From the NCBI GenBank assembly GCA_028752905.1, contig JAQNBH010000011.1, positions 18,135,909 through 18,199,908 of the forward strand: a stretch of 64,000 nt of DNA. The letters run 5' to 3'. The position numbers and the translations under genes were made by a program. Of this stretch, positions 54,591 to 64,000 are shown piece after piece; the stretch's first letter is position 1; every line of letters starts with the position of its first letter. Source of the DNA: Cladorhizidae sp. MBARI D1340-BT2 (Eukaryota; Porifera; Demospongiae; Poecilosclerida; Cladorhizidae). The notes beneath the pieces were generated by a model, which had not been told where the DNA came from, made no database searches, and was given only the letters and a program-made list of their open reading frames with translations.

Positions 54591-55760
54591 ACTGGTGGGT
54601 TGTCATATTTTCTGATCGAGTTTTGCTGAAATATCCTAACTTGGGCATTCTTTACAGAGAGGATGGGGGGAACTTGCCAAACACTGGCCCTGCAATTAAG
54701 TATGATCTTACTACAGCAAATGACAATAGTTCACACACACACATACACACACACGAGGTGAGGGTTAAAAACAGTGATGTCAAGCACTTGAAATCAATGG
54801 TGGACCCAGGTTTGGGTGCTAGTAGATAATCAGCTGATGTTTGGGCTAGTAGTGGAATTATTCTTAAAGCAAAATCCTCAATGAATGTCAAGAAAACCAG
54901 ACCTTGTCAAATCAACTGTCCATCTACATTGACAACAATCTTGATGCTGTTGTGAATCAGTATGAAACACAAACATAAACAGTGGTGGGAGGACAGCAAT
55001 CCTAACTATTGCCAAAGGGTGTCTTCAATTAGCTGGAGTCCGTACAATTTAGATTCTGCCTATACAGGGGTACACTGACGGCTACCCAAGTCTGAATGCT
55101 CACTATCGAATACCTTGATCTATTGAGCATATGGGATATTATTTTGCAGTAGAATATTTCTCTCCTTCCCAGAGGCGGCTCTCCTATGGTTGACCACGAT
55201 AAAATTCAATCCACTCACTGGTACAGTCATGACAGCAATAACCAATAGTTTTGCCAGAGGAAGACCGGATATTGTTCATAACTAAGTGGACTGAGAAAAT
55301 CTCTTTACAGGGAGTAGGAACAGGGTGGCAGGGGGCAGCTACCACCTCCCCTAATAATTTATTGGGTGGTGGGTGGGGGGCATTCCCCCCTCCCCAATAT
55401 TCCAGTGTACACACCACCCATGGGCTACCTTCAAATCACCTAGTATGGTCAAAACTGACAGCCTCAATATAAAAGGCATTGTCTCTGAATTCATTCAGAC
55501 AAATGAAAGAAGAGTTGGTTATTTTGGACAAAATTAAACTGATTAGTAGGACCATACAATCAATTTGTATGTCACATTTTTATAACAAACTAGTAAAATT
55601 CAAGTTCATTATTGAGAAGATTATTGCAAAGTAATTTCAAGTTGATTATTGAGAAGGTTAGTGCAATTTCATTTTCATGTTAATGGTTATAATACTAAGT
55701 ACCTACTAGACACAAATAAGGGTATCTTTTGAGTATCGTGCATGATTCTATCTCTTCTTC
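54591..55760. other. Unassigned sequence with a hAT-like terminus
   Basis: A CA microsatellite lies at about 54733-54755. CAATGGTGGACCCAGG at 54795-54810 resembles the hAT terminus at 34800-34818 but has no partner. No gene was recognised. Confidence 0.45.
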
Positions 55761-55762
55761 TG

Positions 55763-55785
55763 CCCCCCCCCCCCCCCCCCCCCCC
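55763..55785 (+). repeat. Poly-C run of 23
   Basis: The longest of several homopolymer C or G runs in the window. Confidence 0.95.
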
Positions 55786-56165
55786 AATAAATTTCACCTT
55801 CCTACTCTACTGTTTTAAGAGGATGCCAGCATGACTAATCCCTGCACTCATTAAAAAACATTAGTATCTCCAATTCCTACCAGAAACCAACAGATTGAGC
55901 AGATGATTGGAATGGTTGCAACGCTCAACCTTTACTATTTAGCTTCAGTAACATAAAGAATGGCGACTTTTTCCCTTTTTCCCCCCTTTCCATACTTATA
56001 GCACAACCCTCTGCCAGCTATGCTATCATCTCTTCTTTTTGCTGCTGAGGTTAACTATCGAATACATTCATAGAACTCGTTTCTTTGGCAATGTCGAATC
56101 CTCTCTCCCATTCCACTTACTCCAACAAGAGACTTCACTGTTTATTACACACAACGATTTTCTCA

Positions 56166-56243
56166 TTAATCAGCTTAAATTTACTCACTCTATATTTTGG
56201 CTAGCCTTCATCAAATGTCAAGTGAGTAAATTTAAATTGATTA
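56166..56243. mobile_element. Small foldback element
   Basis: TAATCAGCTTAAATTTACTCACT pairs with AGTGAGTAAATTTAAATTGATTA around a loop containing TATTTTGGCTAGCCTTCATCA. The loop resembles the centre of the MITE at 22101-22289, so they probably belong to related foldback families. Confidence 0.65.
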
Positions 56244-56519
56244 TCGATAAGTAATTGCATCTGTACTCTATCAACTGAGAGTTTATCGAGAATCTTATTA
56301 TTAATTATTTTTTTATTTTTTATTTTATTTTTTATTATTATTTAGTTTTAGTTACATTATCATTTACTAGCTGAGACATCCGTACACAGTACCATAAATC
56401 ATGCTATATGAATGGATAGGGAGCAGTAGCTCAGAGTGGGTACATTACTTCATGTAATAATTTTGGTGGTTGCTAACAGGACATCCATTGGCACAGACAC
56501 ATTCTTTCACACTTAGCTC

Positions 56520-56772
56520 ATGGTCCTACAATGTGCAGATCATTGTAGCAAAGAGGCTGTGCCTGGAAACAGAAGACAAAGATGTATCAGGTAGACCAGA
56601 GCCATCAATCTCTCCGAAGAAGGCTCGTGAGTGTCTGCATGTTCTTCAAGTCTGGGCACTTCAGAATGGTATCCATCCAAACAAGTGTAGTCTTGGGAGG
56701 ATGGACATTGAGTTTGCAACCAGAAGAAGCCAGGTTGAGCAAAAGTTGCAAAGTTGCTTCAAACCATTGTAA
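56520..56772 (+). pseudogene. Possible Tigger-type transposase C-terminal fragment
   Basis: The frame SPKKARECLHVLQVWALQNG, then PNKCSLGRMDIEF, then VEQKLQSCFKPL before the stop has the helical, aromatic-ended look of Tigger C-termini (repeated helix then short basic/aromatic tail). No catalytic motif is attached. It could be an unrelated exon. Confidence 0.3.
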
Positions 56773-56779
56773 TTGCTAA

Positions 56780-57213
56780 GTTCAGAGCCATTTAAAGTTC
56801 CATTGTAAATTATCAGTGTAAGAAGCCATTTCATGCCATTTTAAATCATTTTATATATGCTCGTACATAGTAGATTACATACTTACATCTCTTGTGTTTA
56901 CTTGTGCCCAACTAATGGCAATTTTGGATATCTCGACCGAGTCAAATGACACGAGTGCAATAACTGCTACTTTCTATAACAAGTTGTCACCCAATAACTT
57001 CCTGTTTTGTAACAGGGAGAAAGGGTATTACATCTTTCTTCTAACTGAATTTAAAAAATGGAACCCTTTGTTAATGGGACACAAGCTTTATTGGGACAAA
57101 ATATATTGGGACAAATGTGTACCAATTATCCACCTTTACTGTATTACAAAAAGCCACTCAGTCATATGATGATCCCATAATTATAGTACCGTTTAATGTA
57201 ATGAAAGGTGAAT
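56780..57213. other. Unassigned sequence (3' flank of the heparanase exon)
   Basis: On the minus strand this is downstream of the heparanase-like stop codon and would hold the 3' UTR. ATTAAA-like sequences occur but no polyadenylation site can be chosen. Confidence 0.4.
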
Positions 57214-57388
57214 TCAACATTGTTCTCCTGATATGCATGCTTCAGCCTTGACATTCTTGAAGACAATAAAGCCAAATGACATAGGAGGGAGGACAAGGGA
57301 GGGCTTGGGTGGCTCTTCCTTGGGGGGCATTGCAGGGAGATTGAGATTGTCCACTAATGTCAGCAACACTCCATTAAGACTCACAAGT
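57214..57388 (-). CDS. Heparanase-like terminal coding exon
   Basis: The last exon of a gene on the minus strand: acceptor TTTTTACTGCAG before 57388, open frame to a TGA at 57214-57216. It encodes LVSLNGVLLTLVDNLNLPAM, a proline-rich short insert, then LVLPPMSFGFIVFKNVKAEA and a final C-ISGEQC. This matches the C-terminal beta-sandwich end of heparanases (GH79 family): an SVQLNG-type strand, DD/N-x-TLP, P-P-x-S-x-G-F-x-V-x-(K/R)-N-x-x-A-x-A-C. Heparanases cleave heparan sulfate; catalytic residues lie in earlier exons, which I did not find in the 6.6 kb upstream. It could belong to a gene with long introns or be an orphan exon. Confidence 0.7.
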
Positions 57389-58735
57389 CTGCAGTAAAAA
57401 TAATTAAAAACAAATAATGGCAATCACATGAATGGTGTTACCAATTATGACACTAAAATAACAAGATGTTTTTTTTTGGGGGGGGGGGGGGTGATGGCAC
57501 TCCTAATTTTGGTTTTAGCCCAATCTAAAATGGTGCTCATCAAAAAAATAACCCCCTAAAAAACAAGTTTATATTCCAACAAAAACTTAATTTTTTCAAC
57601 TTTTTAATGCTCCAAACGCACTTAAGGAATGTCTTAAATCCTTTAAAAGGTATATAGTAAACTGGTAGTCCTCCTCCCAAAGCAGTTCAAACCCATAGTA
57701 GCTATATATTCCGTTTCAAGGATTTTGTTTCTTCTATCATCTCTTTTCTTCCACCCCCATAATTAAAGCAGCATAAGCTCATCCAAATCTTCAAATATCA
57801 TGCAAGACTAATTTGTTTCTCGATTCAGTATAAAACAAATGATAAAGTTCATCACACACAGATAGGCTCATGAGATACAATATTTACAAGCTGATTCAGT
57901 ACATTTTCACTTCTTTGGAAGGATCGCCAAAAATAAAAAATATCATTGACCATCAAGATGGTGCTTTGGCAGCTCCAACTGTCTGTAGCTAAATCAACAT
58001 ATTAGTGAAGAAGTGAACAGTAAGTTGCTATACAGAGAAGAGAATCTTGTTGTTCTAAGAAAACATGATTAAAAACAGAATATAGCTTAACCAATCCTGT
58101 ATTATACACTGTTCTGTTTGTTCTAACAATGGCAGCAAGGTATATATGAGGTGCGCTGATTTGCTGTGTACATGTAGTCTGCATGGGTAGAGTTAACATG
58201 TATGTAGGGTATAACTAGAAGAAACTAGTTAGAAAAAGTGTTTAAAATTGCTGGAGACCCAGAAGGCAGTTTAGTTAATAGTGTAGCTCTTCACCACTCA
58301 ATTGCGTAATGTGCAGGAACTACGTACAGCAAACAAAGAACAACAACTTGAAACAAGAACAGATTAAACAAGAACAGATTAACTACATTGGATTGACTAG
58401 TCAAAGAAAAAGGGCAGAGATAAGTCATCTACCCTGCAATATTTAGATGACACTTTACCATTTAAACTTGTGCTTTGCAATTTAGTTTTAACTCTTCCTT
58501 CCACTCCCTCTCTATTTCATCTTACTATTATGATTAATATATTTTTAAATGGTAAAGGTAGTATAACTGTTTGTTATATATGGATGGGTAGAGTCTTCCT
58601 TCCATTCTTTTTCGACAAGCTAATCTAATATATGTAGCTGCTTGTTTTTAAAAAGTTGTACATGAGTGCATGAGGATAGAGATTTTTTATTGTAACAAAA
58701 CAACAAGCGAAAAATTACAAGAAATTCATAAACAA
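57389..58735. other. Unassigned sequence, possibly heparanase intron
   Basis: A 14-base poly-G run lies at 57478-57491. No upstream heparanase exon was recognised. A 65-codon minus-strand frame at 58002-58199 has no motif. Confidence 0.45.
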
Positions 58736-58740
58736 CGTTA

Positions 58741-59610
58741 GTGCTGGTCAGGTTTGGTCCCTACTTTAAAGGAAATGACAATAATGAGTTTGAAAAACAG
58801 CACACACATTCAACCATTCAATTGCATAAGCTTGAACAATTCACTGGAGCTATAAAAATGGCTCAAAATCAATCTTGTGCTGTAACAATAAGCATCAACA
58901 CATGGATAGGCATAAGATCTTTCTCACCAGAGAATGGCTTCTTGTTGTATTGGATCTGTAGAGGTTTTTGTTTTCCATGCTTGATTAAATTAGTTGAATG
59001 TTGGTTTGACTTGACTAAATTCTACTCTATTTACATGCCGTGGCACCTGCAATGAGAGATGTGCATGTGGTCAGCTCCTTTCACCATCCTATATGAGATG
59101 GGGGAAATATCAAGTGGGTAGGAAATACTTTGCTGTGCTGGTGAGATATTAAGATAATAAAGTCCATCATGTTGTAGCATGATTTATAGCAATGCCAATA
59201 TGCAACATTGCTATACAGATAAGTGCACTGAACTAAGTCATAGAAGAGCATGCAATTCCATGGGAGAATGTTATATCTAATTCAGCAAATCATGTCATAG
59301 TTGGCAAACGATGTGTCATTTGCTCACTGTTCTTAAAACACTCTCAGTATCCATTCACAGTGTATTCATTAATTTCTTCTACACTTCAAGTACAGTTCCA
59401 AGAAATAGGGGAGATCCAGGCCGAGTTTAAGGATATTAGACCACTTCAAGTATTTAAACATATCACTTCCAGATGGTTAAGTCTGATCCAATGCCTCAAG
59501 CATTTCCTTTGCATGCTATATAACATCATATTTAATATTGCTTGGGGTAAGGAAAGGAGTTCAAATCCAGGAAAATTTGTTCTAAATTCCAGAGAAGTGA
59601 TTTTTTGAGG
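58741..59610 (+). pseudogene. Possible hAT-like fragment
   Basis: At 59370-59510 the frame IQAEFKDIRPLQVFKHITSR followed by WLSLIQCLKHFL resembles the hAT-family stretch K-x-L-K-x-x-x-TRWLS-x-x-x-C that precedes the dimerisation region in several animal hAT-derived proteins. The frame at 58741-59055 upstream has no recognisable motif and may or may not belong to it. No terminus found. Confidence 0.4.
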
Positions 59611-59614
59611 GTTT

Positions 59615-60045
59615 GGCCTATATCAAACCCTGTATCCATGAGCCATGGTGTCTCACTGAGAGATGATGTAAAGCTCAAGTATTCATAACTTGAAAGTCAT
59701 CATTCTAATCTGGCTTGTGGAGGACCTCCACAGCATGCTTTTGCAAGAATTGTTCTCATCACTGGCCTTCTCAATGAAAGGTGACCAAATATAATTATTT
59801 GTAGAATAAAGTTCAAATGTCTGTCATAGGTGATTATGAGCTAGCTCCTACTTACTTCTAGTCTCTTGTTTAGTTTGGCATTTAATATCAGTTCCTTCAT
59901 TTTGATTGTAAGACTAGCTTCTTCTCCACTTCTGTCTAAAACAATGCATCATTAATGATGGTAGAAGAATCAATGGGTGTGGGTGGTTTAGTAAGCACCT
60001 ATTTGCTGGTTTTCTTGCAGAATTTGCTAGAAGTAAGCGTAGACA
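59615..60045. other. Unassigned sequence
   Basis: No gene or repeat recognised. Confidence 0.5.
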
Positions 60046-60051
60046 ACCAGA

Positions 60052-60704
60052 TTATACAGAATGAATATTAAACATAACTGACTTGCTGGTAATCCCATCC
60101 TTGCCATAGGGCTGGAGCCAGTATATATCCCTGAAGGCAGAAGCCAGCTTCTTATTTTGTAGAGAGAGAGTTGAAAAGGACTCCCTAATGTGTTCAACAA
60201 GGACTAGAGATTCAGCCTTCCAAAAGCGTGCAAGAGGCAAGTGATACTCCGCTATAGCATACAGGAACTTGCTGCAGAAATTGATTGCCAAGTTCTGCAG
60301 AGAATCTAAATTAGAGAGCAAAGGTACCACTACTACCCGACCTAAGGATCTTGTGCACAGCAACTCATGAGCAACCAAGAAGAGAGGGGAGACCACCCAT
60401 TAACTTACCTGTTATCAGCTGGTAAGTTGGGGAAGAAAAGATCAAAACTGTTACGTGGTAGATACAGGAAGTTGATCCAGCAGACCTGAGTGTTACTACA
60501 AGCATACCAGCTTTGGGTACTGTGGACAGTGCAACTGATACAACAATCATGAATGGGAAACTGTTCAAAGAGGTTGCAACTGCTACACATCTCCAGAAAA
60601 ATTATTCCAACATGCTGATAAAGTCCAGATGACTTATGACCGTAAAGTCTTTTCGTTGGGGATGAAAGATTGAATTTGGATATTTCATTTGAAGAATGTA
60701 CCAT
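60052..60704 (-). other. Unrecognised coding-like stretch
   Basis: Two adjacent minus-strand frames of 99 and 114 codons. The second contains RFWKAESLVLVEHIRESFST and LQNKKLASAFRDIYWLQPYG, helical and unusually protein-like. I do not recognise the family. It lies 3' of the pogo relic on the same strand, so it may be transposon debris. Confidence 0.35.
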
Positions 60705-60869
60705 TCACCAGGATTCACTCAGTGGTTATAGGAGGGCCCGCTTATATGTGTGGCAGAGGAGATAGAGAGCTTTTGACATGAAGATCTACCCTGAAGAAGA
60801 AGTAGTGCTTGGGTATCAGAAGGTCAGAGTTAGACAGTGATGTTGCTGAATCAGTGTAGCTTATCAAAT

Positions 60870-61745
60870 GACAATTGCTGGACTAGAGCACCTCTCAAAT
60901 CACCGTAGAAGCTGTCCCCAATGTTGTTCACACTTAAATGCAGGGGCTGCCCCATATCAGTGCAATTGGCAGGTGCACACACAACAAAAATATTGGATCA
61001 GATAATTTTTGTTGAACCTCTGTAGTACATTGAGCTCGAAATAATCCATTATGAGGATGGGTTTCGAGTTTGACGTAGCCTTAATCAACTTATTTGTGTG
61101 TAAAAAATTGAGTTGAGAACCTTTTCAACAACCGACATTTGAATATCCCAATCAGCAGGAAAGTTAGTTTTTTGGTTTGGCTCTCATAGAGCAATTGAGC
61201 TGGTAACATAACAGAGAAGATGACAGCAGGAAGAGCAGTTATTTATTTCATACTTGTAAAGACAGTTTTACTTGAAGAAGATAGGACTAAGTTGATAGCT
61301 GTTTGATCTATCATGTGGGGAACAATTATATTGCTAAATACAGCTGTCTTGGTTTTCGTCAGATACCAAACCCAAAGGCAGCTAACTTTGCAACAGTTGT
61401 ACCTCAAAGTTCATTCCCATTAGCAAAGACTTTCCCCGTGCTCTCTCTGGCCATTACTACATCCACATTGATCGCACCACCAGATGCCCTAAGTTGCATG
61501 CTATACTGTTGCACACATTATCCAGGGTACATGACATAACAGGCTCCCAATACCTTGGGATTTTAACTTGGCATGGTAAGCATCTCTAGACTTCCTTGCA
61601 GTTGATTTGGGAACTACATGTCCACATACCTTTGTAAAGTGCTCCACAGCAGCTGCTGGTCCATGAAGCGATGCCAATGCTAGCTCTTCCCTCAGCACTG
61701 CAAGTGCTGTGTTGTATAGCTTCTCTCAGGCTTCTGTTCCAATTC
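60870..61745 (-). pseudogene. pogo-type DDE transposase relic
   Basis: Minus-strand blocks in order: AAVEHFTKVCGHVVPKSTAR then RDAYHAKLKSQG (61540-61690), the DNA-binding N-terminal part; LRASGGAINVDVVMA (about 61440-61500), the second helical part; MLPAQLLYESQTKKLTF (about 61150-61215), a strand preceding the active site; an aspartate in PILIMDYF (about 61050); and CAPANCTDMGQPLHLSVNN (about 60925-60985), matching the P-A-N-C-T-D-x-x-Q-P-L-D-x-x-V-N motif before the last acidic residue, with the usual D after PL changed to H. Frames are repeatedly broken and the first catalytic segment is missing. Confidence 0.65.
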
Positions 61746-61749
61746 AAAT

Positions 61750-62980
61750 GCCACCTCTACAATGCCTGCAATAACTTCGCTAAGTAAGGCTTCACTACCT
61801 ACCTCTTTTGGCAATAATAGTCTTTGGGCTCTTTCTTATGAAAATAGCTCAGAAGAGACATTCTTAGGTGTAACCCAGACTAACTCACATAATCATTTTA
61901 CACATTTGTAAGTCAAGCACATGGTATAAATTCACATCAATATGCAGAATGGGTTTCCATGGGCGACAAAGTTTATTGTGCATTTCTGCCTTACCTGCAT
62001 GATGATCTGCAAGATTAAAATCACCACACAGTTTCTTTACACTTGCACTATAATTTTTAAACTAGCAAGTGTTCATAATTTAATGGTGCTTATAAATACA
62101 AAGTCTCACATAATATTTCAAGTGTCCATAAACACCTCATGACCACTTCACATTTCAGAATCACATGACATCTCAAAATTGTGATATTTATTCAAAATTG
62201 TGATATTTATGTTGCTTATTACTAAATGCAAGCTTACCAATGGGAGCCACACAACTAGAGCTACTTATTTAACGATGAACTCTGTGGAAGTTTGGATTGT
62301 CAGAGTTCTAGTTGACATTTTACCTCATATCAGTGTCAACAGTGTAGAGACTGAGCTAGCTATTAACTACACAAGGTATGTATATACACTTATAATAGTG
62401 AAATGTTCAGCATATTTGAGATATCTCTTGTTTTGCTTGTTTTTAAGTCTATGCATGGCTTTACAAAGTGAGCAGTGCTGGTCCTTCACTCTACCTGGTC
62501 AGCTGACTATTTCAAGACAGAGTACCATTAGGAAGGTTTCCATGGCAAAGAGCAATTGCTATTGGGATGGTTCTTCTGAGCACACTGCAAGGATTGTGAA
62601 ATTATCCAACAAATGCATAGCAATAAAGAAGCTTGTTCATCAAGCCCTCATTAGACAATCTAGCTTACTAGATGCTAAATAACTATTTTCTTAGGAAGTA
62701 GGAAGTTATAGCCTAGTTTTTATTCCCAGTTTAAAAAAACTTAAAAAAATAATAATAATAATAATTAAACAACAACAAAACTATTAAAGAGATAAATACA
62801 CAAATAAACACAACAAATATGTCTATTCTCAAGTAAAACTTTCTCCAAGTTTCAAAGAATTTATTTCTCCCTTCACAAGAAGCGATTATTCCTAAAAACA
62901 ACCATACTGTCATGAAGAATGTTCTTAAAAAGCAGATGGTTCCCAGACTCGATTTATTCTTTCTTTCTAAGAGGACTTAT
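61750..62980. other. Unassigned sequence with a 160-codon frame
   Basis: The plus-strand frame at 62200-62682 is the longest in this part. It has a hydrophobic run (LLFCLFLSLCMAL) but no recognisable domain, no clear ATG context and no splice evidence. An AAT microsatellite lies at about 62745-62765. Confidence 0.4.
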
Positions 62981-62984
62981 TTCC

Positions 62985-63505
62985 TCAAATTATTTCCTCA
63001 AATGGTTACCACAGGTTGAAATAGTTTCAGGCATCCTAACGGAGTAATGGAGAGAACACTAAATGAGGGTGAATACAATTTGAGGGCATGCACAGTTAAT
63101 CCCAAGTCTAGGCTATAGGCATATGCAAGCTCATTTAGCCATGTGCAATGACTCCTTGTTGAGCTCGAGCCAACAAATAGTAGCTAAAAAAGGCGGGAGA
63201 AAATAATAGGTCCTCTGGTCTGAATAAAGTTGGCACAAAGTTTGCTATCTTCAGACATTTTCATTCGTTTCCAGTTTTTCGTTGTCATCGTTGAGGTTCA
63301 TCGTTGAGGTTCGAGAAAGAATCTCAACTTCCAAGCTTGAAAATGAGCTCAACAATTTGTGCGGCTTTAGCTTCCACCTCTCCCCACTTTAGGCAATTAA
63401 CTTAGCCAACTTTTCTGCAACCACTTGACGTTCGCGACTTTCAGCTTAGAATTAAAATTTATCGGCATTTGCGAGATGTCGCACATTGTGAATACCAGTC
63501 CAGGG
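62985..63505. repeat. Dispersed repeat family B, copy 2
   Basis: Matches 3490-3900 in the same orientation, with about 100 bp of extra sequence here. Blocks: ATTTCCTCAAATGGTTACC, AATAGTTTCAGGCATCCTAA, GGTGAATACAATTTG and GCACATTGTGAATACC. Confidence 0.7.
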
Positions 63506-64000
63506 CAAACACTATTATTGTCCAGACCTTGCAGGGGAGGCTCTGGCAGTTTTGAGATGGTCCGGCCAGCAAATGGGCATGGTTTGGGTGTGGCTTAAGC
63601 ATTCCTTTACAGATCAAAGGAAATATTGTGTGGAAAAACGTGTTTGATGGAAATTAAGTTTAGTACTGCTAAAGCAAAATGATTATTCACCTTGACATTC
63701 AAAATCATTACCAATTTCTGGTGACACAATATTGCTCACTGTAAACATGCATTTTCACAATGAGCACTGCCAGTTTTATGTAGTCAGGCCAGGTTGCAAG
63801 GAAATGGGAAATAAATTGAAATAGTAATGTTCAAGAGCATATCAAAATTTACCAAAAACATTACTTCTGCGTTCCCCCTTAACTACAAATTCATTGGCTA
63901 CACAAGATAAATCTAAATTGTCAGTTTTATCCTTATGAACGTGTAACACCATTAAACTGTTCAATCTTTCTTGAGTCATTGTTGATCGTAGGTAAGACTT
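63506..64000. other. Unassigned sequence
   Basis: No immunoglobulin-like exon follows this copy of family B, unlike at 4 kb. No other feature recognised. Confidence 0.5.

Noticed and set aside
54431..54829. Proline/serine-rich protein
   Set aside because: It is the translation of the degenerate CCCTAG array, followed by unrelated sequence.
62200..62682. 160-codon plus-strand frame as a gene
   Set aside because: No recognised domain, composition like the surrounding AT-rich DNA, and no splice evidence; left as unassigned.

Overview
This is AT-rich eukaryotic DNA from an animal, most likely a marine invertebrate and possibly a sponge. The evidence is indirect: GT-AG introns, phase-1 exons for immunoglobulin-like and Sushi domains, a heparanase terminal exon, and many decayed transposon families of the kind that crowd invertebrate genomes. 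No bacterial operon, rRNA or tRNA gene was seen. Most of the window is a transposon graveyard. Nearly every protein-like stretch is a broken transposase or retrotransposon, interleaved with minisatellites, microsatellites and long poly-C or poly-G runs.

Layout. 1-3.1 kb: a dispersed repeat (second copy near 30 kb), then a piggyBac-like element ending in TTAA on both sides (1215-3099) and filled with a minisatellite. 3.5-4.3 kb: a second dispersed repeat (other copy near 63 kb) and an intact immunoglobulin-like exon. 6-13 kb: a relic of a transposase-like family with an FSDGP motif, a LINE tail, and a ZMYM1-like hAT element. 13.3-13.7 kb: a small Tigger relic. 14-19.8 kb: nothing recognisable apart from short repeats. 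19.8-21.4 kb: a LINE with endonuclease and reverse transcriptase. 25.4-26.4 kb: a Tc1 relic. 28.4-29 kb: two Sushi-domain exons with a minisatellite in the intron. 30.8-31.6 kb: a 46-bp minisatellite. 32.8-34.8 kb: a second hAT element. 34.8-35.3 kb: a 57-bp minisatellite.

36.1-45.7 kb is the most structured part. A Gypsy retrotransposon (gag, protease, RT, RNase H, integrase) is split inside pol by a 6.2-kb Tigger element with TA target duplication. The Tigger carries a fragment of another pogo-type transposase and a 3.5-kb element with inverted repeats of about 260 bp, which encodes a zinc-motif protein of a non-DDE-looking family. The Gypsy 3' end abuts a decayed copy of the 4-kb immunoglobulin exon.

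46.3-47.1 kb is an 11-copy 71-bp minisatellite. 47.4-49.5 kb is a broken, intron-containing gene with integrase, Ulp1-like cysteine protease and PHD-finger domains, resembling Ginger-type elements. Further right lie a second LINE tail (50.4 kb), a restriction-like endonuclease fragment of a retrotransposon (53 kb), a ZBED-like hAT C-terminus with its terminal repeat (53.5-54.2 kb), CCCTAG-type arrays, foldback elements, the last exon of a heparanase-like gene (57.2 kb, minus strand) and a pogo-type DDE relic (60.9-61.7 kb).

The only plausible host exons are the immunoglobulin exon at 4 kb, the Sushi exons at 28.5 kb and the heparanase exon at 57.3 kb. All are on the minus strand. No complete host gene can be assembled from this window. 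Family names are from recognition of motifs by eye; no search was run.
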